Below the pieces are notes generated by a model. It was given only the letters and a program-made list of their open reading frames with translations, was not told the origin of the DNA and did no database searches. From RGIG3528 sp045629005 (GTDB lineage Bacteria; Bacillota; Clostridia; Lachnospirales; Lachnospiraceae), in NCBI GenBank assembly GCA_045629005.1, contig JAZQQJ010000020.1:1-38210 (forward strand): DNA of 38,210 nucleotides, written 5' to 3'. Positions within the stretch are counted from its first letter, which is position 1, and each line of letters begins with the position of its first letter. This document shows positions 1 through 7,059 of the stretch, piece after piece. A program made the translations under genes and the position numbers.

Positions 1-221
1 CCAAAACTGTTCCTTGGACTGTTTACCTGTTTAGTTTTAAGCTAAATACGAGTTCCACACTTTATTCCGTGAGGTTCCTCGAACCATTTTCTCATTCTTA
101 CAAGAGGCTCCGCTTTTGTCCGTGAGGTCGTTCAGAATTCACGACAATTTGCTTCGTTCCGTCCTGTGACAGCAACGTCCGACGCGTCACGTCTTAGTGC
201 GTCTTAATGCGTCTTAGTACA
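1..221. other. Non-coding stretch downstream of lysS
   Basis: No credible gene was found here. It is the 3' flank of lysS, which is read on the minus strand. Visible structure is small: the word CCGTGAGGT occurs twice (about 67-75 and 120-128), GGTTCctcGAACC forms a short dyad near 73-85, and three 10-bp tandem units sit at 191-220. No hairpin followed by a T-run is visible on the minus strand, so the lysS terminator either lies outside the window or is not of the simple type. Confidence 0.5.
191..220. repeat. Three tandem 10-bp units after lysS stop
   Basis: GTCTTAGTGC, GTCTTAATGC and GTCTTAGTAC follow one another without a gap, ending one base before the lysS stop codon at 222. The copies differ at one or two positions. 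A short GACGCGTC palindrome adjoins at 181-188. Function is unknown; it may be simple slippage-derived sequence. Confidence 0.7.
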
Positions 222-1838
222 TTACTGTAAAGATTTCATCGTCGGGAACAACAATACATCTCTAATTGCGGGGCTGTTGGTCAGGAGCATAACGAGTCTG
301 TCGATGCCGTAGCCGATGCCGCCCGTAGGAGGCATGCCGATTTCGAGGGCATTGAGGAAGTCTTCGTCGGTGTGCTGGGCCTCTTCGTCGCCGGCTGCTG
401 CGTTGCGGTCCTGAGCGGCGAAGCGCTCACGCTGATCGATGGGGTCATTCAGCTCGGAGTAGGCGTTGCACATCTCCCAAGTATTGATGAAGAGCTCGAA
501 ACGCTCAACCTTGGAAGGATCGGAAGGCTTCTTCTTTGTGAGAGGAGAAATTGCAAGAGGGTGATCCATAATGAAGGTGGGCTGAACGAGGTTCTTCTCA
601 CAGTACTCTTCGAAGAAGAGATTGATGATGTCGCCCTTTGTGTGGAACTTTTCGTATTCGATGTGATGCTCGTCAGCAAGCTTCTTTGCTGCTTCGTCGC
701 CGTCAATCTGGTCGAAATCGATACCGGCATATTTTTTGATGGCATCGTTCATGGTAAGGCGCTCGAAGGGCTTGCCAAAATCAAGTTCAACGTCACCATA
801 CATAAACTTTGTGGTGCCGAGAACCTTTTCTGCAAGGTAACGGAACATGGACTCTGTGAGCTCCATCATTCCTTCGTAATCTGTGTATGCCTGATAGAGT
901 TCCATGAGTGTGAACTCGGGGTTGTGACGTGTGTCAAGGCCTTCGTTTCTGAATACACGGCCGATTTCGAATACTCTTTCAAGGCCGCCTACGATAAGTC
1001 TCTTGAGGTAGAGCTCAAGGGAAATACGAAGTCTGAAGTCCTCGTCAAGGGCATTGAAATGTGTCTCGAACGGCCTTGCGGAGGCGCCGCCTGCGTTTGC
1101 AACGAGCATAGGTGTTTCAACTTCCATGAAGTTTCTTCCTGCGAGGAAGTTTCTTATTTCACGAATAACCTGTGATCTCTTGATGAAAACGTCCTTGGAC
1201 TCTTCATTCATAATGAGGTCAACGTATCTCTGACGGTATCTTGTGTCTGTGTCTGTAAGGCCGTGGAACTTCTCCGGGAGAATCTGGAGGCTCTTGGAGA
1301 GGAGAGTAATCTCTGTTGCGTGAATGGAGATTTCTCCGGTCATTGTTCTGAAGGCGAAGCCCTTTACTCCGTAAATATCTCCGATATCGGACTTTTTGAA
1401 GTCTGCGTATGCGTCCTCACCTACAGCATCTCTTGCCACGTAAACCTGAATATTGCCTTTAAGGTCCTGGATGTTGCAGAATGCTGCCTTGCCCATTACC
1501 CTCTTAAACATCTGGCGGCCTGCAATTGCCACATTTATTGCCTCTGCATCAAGGAGTTCGCGTTTCTTGTTGTAATCAGCCTTTTTGACTTCCTTTGCTT
1601 CTTCCTCTGATAAGCCGTCTACCGAAGGTTCTGCCCAGCCTGCAAGCTTCTTTGCTTCATAGTCTTCGTAAAGAGCTTTGACATCTGAAGTATGATGTGT
1701 CTGGTCAAACTTGGTAATGGCAAAAGGGTCCTTACCTGCTTCCTGAAGGGCGGCAAGCTTTTCGCGGCGCACCTTTAAAAGCTGGTTAATGTCCTGCTGA
1801 GGCGCGTTGTTCTGATTGTTGTTCTGATTATCTGCCAT
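222..1838 (-). CDS. lysS: Lysyl-tRNA synthetase, class II
   Basis: Charges tRNA-Lys with lysine in the cytosol. The 538-residue product has a short Asn/Gln-rich N-terminus (about residues 1-18), an OB-fold anticodon-binding domain (about 100-180, with VAIAGRQMFKRVMGKAAF), then the class II catalytic core. Motif 2 is visible as FEIGR at 290-294 followed by VFRNEG, and motif 3 as GYGIDRL at 509-515. Length fits the bacterial family; the polar N-terminal tail is slightly long. The ATG at 1838 is preceded by AAGGAG. It has its own promoter (1876-1905) back to back with that of the DUF4250 gene. No T-box leader is present. In many Clostridia lysS lies beside greA, as it nearly does here. Confidence 0.97.
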   Translation of the reverse strand: MADNQNNNQNNAPQQDINQLLKVRREKLAALQEAGKDPFAITKFDQTHHTSDVKALYEDYEAKKLAGWAEPSVDGLSEEEAKEVKKADYNKKRELLDAEAINVAIAGRQMFKRVMGKAAFCNIQDLKGNIQVYVARDAVGEDAYADFKKSDIGDIYGVKGFAFRTMTGEISIHATEITLLSKSLQILPEKFHGLTDTDTRYRQRYVDLIMNEESKDVFIKRSQVIREIRNFLAGRNFMEVETPMLVANAGGASARPFETHFNALDEDFRLRISLELYLKRLIVGGLERVFEIGRVFRNEGLDTRHNPEFTLMELYQAYTDYEGMMELTESMFRYLAEKVLGTTKFMYGDVELDFGKPFERLTMNDAIKKYAGIDFDQIDGDEAAKKLADEHHIEYEKFHTKGDIINLFFEEYCEKNLVQPTFIMDHPLAISPLTKKKPSDPSKVERFELFINTWEMCNAYSELNDPIDQRERFAAQDRNAAAGDEEAQHTDEDFLNALEIGMPPTGGIGYGIDRLVMLLTNSPAIRDVLLFPTMKSLQ

Positions 1839-1875
1839 CGTTTTTCTCCTTGTATAATTTGTTACTATTCACGGC

Positions 1876-1905
1876 ATTATAAGCCACCGAGCGGTGTAAA
1901 GTCAA
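1876..1905 (-). promoter_or_regulatory. lysS promoter with dyad in spacer
   Basis: On the minus strand, TTGACT (1905-1900) and TATAAT (1881-1876) are separated by 18 bp, upstream of lysS. The spacer contains a perfect CACCG-ag-CGGTG dyad (1885-1896), placed where a repressor could block RNA polymerase. The hexamers are seen directly; the regulatory role of the dyad is inferred. Confidence 0.75.
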
Positions 1906-1911
1906 GGGCTG

Positions 1912-1940
1912 TTTACACTCATAAGAAATTATGATATTAT
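1912..1940 (+). promoter_or_regulatory. Promoter of the DUF4250 gene
   Basis: TTTACA (1912-1917), 17 bp, TATTAT (1935-1940), then an AT-rich start region and a GGAGGG ribosome binding site at about 1957-1962. It is divergent from the lysS promoter, with the two -35 boxes 6 bp apart. Confidence 0.65.
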
Positions 1941-1967
1941 CATTCAAAATCTTTTTGGAGGGCCCAT

Positions 1968-2141
1968 ATGTTACCAAAAGATCCTGTCATTCTTCTTTCA
2001 ACGGTAAATACTCTTCTTCGTGATAAATATTCCTCTCTGGATGCCCTTATGGATGACCTCGGAGATGATGCGAAGGATATCGTTGACAAGCTTAAATCCA
2101 TTAACTATACATACGACGAAGCTGCAAACAAATTCGTATAA
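1968..2141 (+). CDS. DUF4250 family small protein
   Basis: A 57-residue protein beginning MLPKDPVILLSTVN and ending YDEAANKFV. The pattern MxPKDPVxLLSxVNxxLRDxYxSLD, followed by an acidic stretch and KLKSIxYxYDxxxNxFV, matches what I know of the DUF4250 family, which is short, cytosolic and of unknown function in Clostridia. The start is set by GGAGGG six bases upstream. It has its own promoter (1912-1940) and is the only plus-strand gene among lysS, ribU and greA. No function can be assigned. The small size, predicted helical content and lack of signal or membrane segment are what can be seen. Confidence 0.85.
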   Translation: MLPKDPVILLSTVNTLLRDKYSSLDALMDDLGDDAKDIVDKLKSINYTYDEAANKFV

Positions 2142-2170
2142 TCTGTTTTTATGGATACATGTTAAAAAAC

Positions 2171-2235
2171 GCCCGGGCTCAATTTGATATTTATCCTGTC
2201 TGCTTGACAGGGGCATATCATTTCTGACCCGGGCT
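2171..2235 (-). terminator. Terminator of greA-ribU, nested three-part hairpin
   Basis: Read on the minus strand, outer arms of GCCCGGG type (2234-2225 with 2181-2171, one bulged base) enclose a second pair GATAT/ATATC (2219-2215 with 2190-2186) and an apical hairpin CCTGTC-aagca-GACAGG (2211-2195). GTTTTTT follows. It lies 31 bp after the ribU stop. The plus-strand side has no good T-run, so it mainly ends ribU transcription. Confidence 0.75.
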
Positions 2236-2265
2236 TAAGATTTATCATTATGAAAAAAGCTGTGA

Positions 2266-2883
2266 TTATTTATATCCTTTAATCACTCTGCTGAGTGGCT
2301 TGTAGATGAATGCCGAAATAACAGACACTGAAACGCACTTTATAAGGTTAAGAGGAACCGTTGCAAAAAGGATGAATGATGTCATACCTGTTATTGCAGA
2401 ATTGATTCCCGTGCCTGCCGCAATTACGTTGTCAAGACCTCCGAAGGCCTTTCCGTAAAGGGGAAGAAGAACAAATGCATTAAGTAAGGCTCCTATAACT
2501 GTGCAGCTTAGCGTGCCTATGGACATGCCAAGTATGGCACTTTTTTTATTCTTCTTATGAAGGTAAATGAAACCTGCGGGAACAACGAATGCACAACCTA
2601 TAATAAAGTTGGCTGCTTCTCCGATGCCTGCCGTAACCGTACCGTTTATGAGTAAATTCAAAAGAACCTTTATTAGTTCAATAACGATACCGGCCACCGG
2701 CCCGAGGCAAAACGCTCCGATAAGAACAGGAAGTTCGCTAAAATCAATTTTATAAAATGACGGAAGGAACGGAACCGGGAAGTCCAAAAGCATAAGCACT
2801 ACAGCTATACCTGAAAGCATTGCCACCGTAACGAGCCATCTTGTCTTCTTGACCTGACTTTTCATCACTTTCTCGCCTTTCAT
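2266..2883 (-). CDS. ribU: Riboflavin ECF transporter S component (RibU/FmnP type)
   Basis: Membrane substrate-binding subunit of an energy-coupling-factor importer, probably for riboflavin; it would work with EcfA, EcfA' and EcfT encoded elsewhere. The product has about 199-205 residues and six hydrophobic segments. Features typical of RibU are the early VLMLLDFPVPFLP loop, IDFSELPVLIGAFCLGP, and the conserved GEAANFIIG near the middle. Two starts are possible: ATG at 2883 or the in-frame ATG at 2865 (MKSQVKK). The open frame begins 30 bp after the greA stop, and no promoter or FMN riboswitch is visible in the gap, so it is read with greA. It is followed by the terminator at 2171-2235. Confidence 0.88.
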   Translation of the reverse strand: MKGEKVMKSQVKKTRWLVTVAMLSGIAVVLMLLDFPVPFLPSFYKIDFSELPVLIGAFCLGPVAGIVIELIKVLLNLLINGTVTAGIGEAANFIIGCAFVVPAGFIYLHKKNKKSAILGMSIGTLSCTVIGALLNAFVLLPLYGKAFGGLDNVIAAGTGINSAITGMTSFILFATVPLNLIKCVSVSVISAFIYKPLSRVIKGYK

Positions 2884-2913
2884 GGGCTTTCAACAGCCTC
2901 TGTTTTCTAATTA

Positions 2914-3399
2914 TCAAACAGCCTTTTCAACCTTAAGAATCTTGTACTGAACAGTTCCTGCGGGTGTTTCAACATTAACTGTGTCATTCTTCTTTTTACC
3001 CATGATGGCAGCTCCGAGAGGAGATTCATTGGAAATGAGATTCTTAAGAATATTTGCTTCTGTAGAACCAACCATCTTGTACTCGATTGTTTCGTTGAAT
3101 TCCATATCAAGGATGGTAATCTTACTGCCGATGTTAACGCGGCCGGCTTTCATTTCATCCTCATCAACTACTTCTGCATTCTTAAGGATGGATTCGATTT
3201 CTTCGATACGGGTTTCAACATCACGCTGCTCGTCCTTTGCTGCATCATATTCAGCATTCTCGGAAAGGTCACCCTGCTCTCTTGCTTCTTTAATTTTCTG
3301 GGAAATTTCTTTACGTTTGTTTACTTTGAGTTCTTCAAGCTCTTCCTCGAGCTTCTTGAGTCCCTCATATGTGAGAAGGTTTTTCTTAACTTCTGCCAT
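2914..3399 (-). CDS. greA: Transcription elongation factor GreA
   Basis: Rescues backtracked RNA polymerase by stimulating transcript cleavage. The 161 residues match the usual length. The N-terminal antiparallel coiled coil covers about residues 1-78, with the acidic tip GDLSENAEY carrying D44 and E47, which correspond to the two catalytic acidic residues of the family. The C-terminal FKBP-like domain follows and includes SPLGAAIMGKKKND. The start has CGGAGAA upstream. The promoter at 3468-3496 overlaps the end of pepF; ribU follows 30 bp downstream. Confidence 0.97.
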   Translation of the reverse strand: MAEVKKNLLTYEGLKKLEEELEELKVNKRKEISQKIKEAREQGDLSENAEYDAAKDEQRDVETRIEEIESILKNAEVVDEDEMKAGRVNIGSKITILDMEFNETIEYKMVGSTEANILKNLISNESPLGAAIMGKKKNDTVNVETPAGTVQYKILKVEKAV

Positions 3400-3442
3400 T
3401 TGAATTCTCCGTTTCTTTAGTGTTTATCTTGGTTGCGTCAAC

Positions 3443-3470
3443 AATACGCGCAGATTTATTCGCGCGTATT
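3443..3470. promoter_or_regulatory. Dyad overlapping greA -10 and start region
   Basis: AATACGCGC (3443-3451) and GCGCGTATT (3462-3470) form a perfect 9-bp inverted repeat with a 10-bp spacer. On the minus strand its first arm covers part of the greA -10 box and the second arm lies just downstream of the expected start. It is not followed by a T-run in the minus direction, so an operator or leader hairpin is more likely than a pepF terminator. Confidence 0.5.
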
Positions 3471-3496
3471 TTATTGCATATCACACGTTTTGTCAA
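3468..3496 (-). promoter_or_regulatory. greA promoter
   Basis: On the minus strand a consensus TTGACA (3496-3491) is followed after 17 bp by TAAAAT (3473-3468), with TATGCAA just before the -10 box. The -35 box overlaps the TGA stop of pepF (3495-3493), so the two transcription units meet without a spacer. Confidence 0.85.
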
Positions 3497-5292
3497 GCCA
3501 TACACTTTTCGAATTCGTCCATCATATCATCAAATATATTGAGTGCATTCTGAATGGATTCGGGCTTTGTCATATCAACGCCTGCAACCTTAAGAAGCTC
3601 TGTTGGTGGAAGTGTGCAGCCTCCCTTAAGGAACTTGAAATAATCATCAACAGCAGGCTGTCCCTCTGTGAGAATTCTGTTTGAAAGCGCAAGTGCTGCA
3701 GAATAGCCTGTAGCATACTGGTAAACGTAGAAGTTATAGAAGAAGTGCGGAATTCTTGACCACTCATATGCTATCTGAGGATCACTGATTACAGCATCTC
3801 CGTAATACTTCACGTTAAGATCGTAGTAAAGCTTGGAAAGAGCATCTGCCGTAAGACTTTCTCCTTCTTCGGCCATCTTATGTGTATTGTACTCAAATTC
3901 TGCAAACATCGTCTGGCGGTAAAGAGTTGTTCTGAAATCATCAAGCATGTGGTTGATGATGTATGCTCTTTCCTTCTTGTCTGATGTCTTCTTAAGAAGT
4001 GCCTGTGTAAGAAGAGCCTCGTTACATGTTGAAGCAACCTCTGCAACGAAAATCTTGTACTCGGAATCCATGCTTGAATTGTTCTGTGAAGAGAAGTAGG
4101 AATGCATAGCATGTCCAAGCTCGTGAATGAGTGTAAATACGGAATCAAGTGTCTCATCATAGTTCAGAAGGACGTAAGGATGTACTCCGTATACGCCTGC
4201 GGAATATGCGCCGCTGCGTTTGCCTTCATTCTCGTAAATATCAATCCAGCGCTCGGAAAGAGCACGCTTAATTACTGCGCAATACTCCTCGCCCATGGGC
4301 TTTAACGCATCAAGTACAATTTCCTTTGCTTCTTCAAAAGGAATCTTTTTGTCAACGTTGTCTACAAGAGGAATAAAGAGGTCGTACATGTGCTGTTCAT
4401 CCATCTTAAGAGCTTTCTTTCTGATAGCCATGTAGCGATGCATCTTATCTACGTTCTTATCAACAACAGAAAGAAGATTCATATATACTTCAATCGGAAC
4501 ATCGTTACCGAATACGGCACGCTCAAGGCTGGATTTGTAATTTCTTGCCTTTGCACAGAAAACGTGCCCCTTAACGTGTGTCTGATAGTTTGCAGCAAGA
4601 GTATTTTTATATGCTTCATACATCTTGTAGTACTCTGTAAACATTTCACGTCTTACACGAACATCAGGATTCTCAAGAAGCATTCTGTAACGTCCATGTG
4701 TAATGCGGACTTTTTCGCCCTTATCGTCTGTAATCTCAGGGAATACAAGGTCTGCATTATCGAACATGCCGAATACATTGCTTGCACCGCTGAGTATTTC
4801 TCCTGCGGATGCCATAAGCTTCTCCATTTCAGGTGAAAGAGTATGCTCCTTCATACGAAGAATGTTTCTTATTGAAACATCATAAGCATGAAGACCGGGC
4901 TCTTCTTTATAAAGCTCATCCTTCTTTGCGGAAAGGCCTTCAATGAGTTCGGGCTCTGCAAATGCAAGGCTCTCACCAAGCTTTGTCCAGAAGCTCATAA
5001 GCTTCATTTTAAGTGCCTGATTTTCTGTGTTCTTTGTGTCCTGGTCTGCAAGTCTCATAACATAGTTTGCAGCCTTGTCGAGCTTCTTATTGATTTCTTC
5101 GCTTATGTCGAAGTATTCCTTTAAGGTTTTGCCATTTTCACAAAGTCTGCCCTTCATATCGGCAATTTTACCGACAAGCTCCTCTGTTGCCTTTATATCG
5201 GCTTCATAATCAGCCATGCTCTTGTAGATGTCACTTAAGTTCCATGTGTCCTCTACTCTGACTTCGCTTCTTTTCTTAAGTTCTGCTGCCAT
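3493..5292 (-). CDS. pepF: Oligoendopeptidase F (M3B metallopeptidase)
   Basis: Cytosolic zinc endopeptidase that cuts oligopeptides of moderate length. The 599-residue protein carries HELGH at 390-394 inside TLIHELGHAMHSYFSS, with the family's downstream glutamate region FVAEVASTCNEALL. The C-terminal part (HFFYNFYVYQYATGYSAA) is the typical M3B signature. The start is preceded by AAAGGAGATATATT. It lies 12 bp after the second ABC exporter gene and is the last gene of the peptide-transport run, so it probably degrades peptides brought in by the dpp/opp-type importer. The -35 box of the next gene, greA, overlaps its stop codon. Confidence 0.96.
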   Translation of the reverse strand: MAAELKKRSEVRVEDTWNLSDIYKSMADYEADIKATEELVGKIADMKGRLCENGKTLKEYFDISEEINKKLDKAANYVMRLADQDTKNTENQALKMKLMSFWTKLGESLAFAEPELIEGLSAKKDELYKEEPGLHAYDVSIRNILRMKEHTLSPEMEKLMASAGEILSGASNVFGMFDNADLVFPEITDDKGEKVRITHGRYRMLLENPDVRVRREMFTEYYKMYEAYKNTLAANYQTHVKGHVFCAKARNYKSSLERAVFGNDVPIEVYMNLLSVVDKNVDKMHRYMAIRKKALKMDEQHMYDLFIPLVDNVDKKIPFEEAKEIVLDALKPMGEEYCAVIKRALSERWIDIYENEGKRSGAYSAGVYGVHPYVLLNYDETLDSVFTLIHELGHAMHSYFSSQNNSSMDSEYKIFVAEVASTCNEALLTQALLKKTSDKKERAYIINHMLDDFRTTLYRQTMFAEFEYNTHKMAEEGESLTADALSKLYYDLNVKYYGDAVISDPQIAYEWSRIPHFFYNFYVYQYATGYSAALALSNRILTEGQPAVDDYFKFLKGGCTLPPTELLKVAGVDMTKPESIQNALNIFDDMMDEFEKCMA

Positions 5293-5304
5293 AATATATC
5301 TCCT

Positions 5305-7056
5305 TTATTGTTCAAGCTGTATTTCGTACAACTTTTTATATATACCTTTTTCAAGAGCAATCAGCTCCTGATGAGTTCCTTGTTCAACAAGCCTTCCGCC
5401 ATCCATAACCATGATTTTGTCAGCATGCTGTATTGTGGAAAGGCGATGTGCAACCATAATGGTCGTTCTGCCCTTCATGAGTGTTGCAAGAGCATCCTGA
5501 ATGAGCCCTTCCGTTTCGGTATCAATGTTTGCCGTAGCCTCATCAAGCACAAGAATCTTCGGGTCATACGCAAGCGTTCTTGCGAAGGAAATAAGCTGCC
5601 TTTCTCCTGCCGAAAACGTCGAACCGCGCTCCGTAACGTATTCATCGTATTTGTCGGGAAGCTTTTCAATAAAGCCCGAGGCATTAACGTTCTTTGCCGC
5701 CTCACGAACCTCTTCGTCGGATATCCCTTCACTGCGAAGCCTGATGTTACTCTTGATATCTCCCGTAAAGAGGAAAACATCCTGCTGAACCTGTCCGATG
5801 CCTCTTCTCAGCTCATCAATCGAAATATCTTTAATATCCACACCATCAATAGTAATAGAACCCTTCTGGATGTCATAATAACGACCTATCAGATTCAGGA
5901 TGGATGATTTACCCGCACCGGTTGCACCAACAAAGGCCACACTTGAGCCGGGTTCAATGACAAATGATACATCCTTAAGAATCCAGTCTTCTTCGGAATA
6001 TGCAAACCAGACGTGATTGAATTCGATTCTTCCTTTAAGATTCTCGAGGTGAACAGGCTTTTCCGGATTCTTAATCATCGTTTCGTCGTCAAGGAGCGTG
6101 AACACCTTTTCTGCAGAAGCAAGTGACTGCTGCAGTGTTCCGAACTGCTCGGCAAGTGCCTGTATAGGCTCAAAGAAAGAACCGATGTAGTTTGTAAAAA
6201 TGTACAAAGTTCCGACGGTGATTGTTCCCGAAAGAACGTCGATTCCTCCTGCGCCGAGTATTGTAACAAGTGCAATAACCGAAAGGATATACATTATCGG
6301 TCTGAAAACCGCAAATACCATCATTTCTCTGAACGATGCATGATATAAATCCTCCGCACGGTCGTTAAACTCCGCGTTCTTTGTTTCTTCCTTTGCAAAT
6401 ACCTGAATAACCTTCATTCCGGAGAGATGTTCCGAAAGATATGTATTCAAAGCCGTAAGTTTTGTGCGGACAACACGGTATGTTGTATGAGCGACCTTTC
6501 TGAAGTAGAAAGTAAAAATGCACACTATCGGCAAAAGCACAAATCCGAGAAGAGCAAGTTTCCAGTTAAGGACAAGCATAACCACAGCAAGACCAATGAT
6601 TTTTATGGAATTCTTGATGAGGTTAATAATTACGGACGTGAACATTTCGTTCAGTGCTTCCACATCGTTTGTAACACGGGTTACAATCTTTCCGACAGGC
6701 GTTATATCAAAGAAGCGCAGCGACAGAGCCTGAACGTGCTCAAATATTTCCTGACGCATATTGTAAATGATTGTCTGACCGGTCCACGCAATGAGCCAGC
6801 TGGAGAATACATTCAAGCCAAACATAAGCACAATTGCAATGATGTACTTCACGGAAAGCATTGTCAGCTCGCTCTTGTTTCCGTTTTCGGCAAAAATGTC
6901 AACGGCAGCACCAATAAGCGTCGGCCTGTACAGGTCAAGCGCCGTCACCGAAAGTACCATGGCAAGACCACCCGCAAGCTGGCCGATGTAGGGCTTTGCG
7001 TACTTCAGAAGACGCAGAAAGACACTTTTATTCTGTTTTGAAGCTTTATCTTCCAT
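5305..7056 (-). CDS. ABC exporter half-transporter, subunit with catalytic glutamate
   Basis: A 583-residue membrane protein with six transmembrane segments in about residues 25-310 and one ATPase domain. Walker A is GATGAGKSS at 377-385, the signature motif is altered to SAGE at 482-485 instead of SGGQ, and Walker B ends in LDE with the catalytic glutamate at 506. Its partner upstream has the reverse pattern, so the pair should form a heterodimer with one active and one degenerate ATP site, as in BmrC/BmrD- or TM287/288-type exporters. Only three bases separate the partner's stop from this start. The substrate cannot be told; drugs, lipids or peptides are all possible. Confidence 0.93.
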   Translation of the reverse strand: MEDKASKQNKSVFLRLLKYAKPYIGQLAGGLAMVLSVTALDLYRPTLIGAAVDIFAENGNKSELTMLSVKYIIAIVLMFGLNVFSSWLIAWTGQTIIYNMRQEIFEHVQALSLRFFDITPVGKIVTRVTNDVEALNEMFTSVIINLIKNSIKIIGLAVVMLVLNWKLALLGFVLLPIVCIFTFYFRKVAHTTYRVVRTKLTALNTYLSEHLSGMKVIQVFAKEETKNAEFNDRAEDLYHASFREMMVFAVFRPIMYILSVIALVTILGAGGIDVLSGTITVGTLYIFTNYIGSFFEPIQALAEQFGTLQQSLASAEKVFTLLDDETMIKNPEKPVHLENLKGRIEFNHVWFAYSEEDWILKDVSFVIEPGSSVAFVGATGAGKSSILNLIGRYYDIQKGSITIDGVDIKDISIDELRRGIGQVQQDVFLFTGDIKSNIRLRSEGISDEEVREAAKNVNASGFIEKLPDKYDEYVTERGSTFSAGERQLISFARTLAYDPKILVLDEATANIDTETEGLIQDALATLMKGRTTIMVAHRLSTIQHADKIMVMDGGRLVEQGTHQELIALEKGIYKKLYEIQLEQ

Positions 7057-7059
7057 GCC

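Noticed and set aside
60..90. tRNA-like T-arm in GGTTcctcGAACC
   Set aside because: The loop is too short and lacks the TTCGA pattern, and no acceptor, D or anticodon arms can be drawn around it.
2884..2913. FMN riboswitch before ribU
   Set aside because: Only 30 bp separate greA from ribU, too short for the riboswitch, and the gene is read from the greA promoter.
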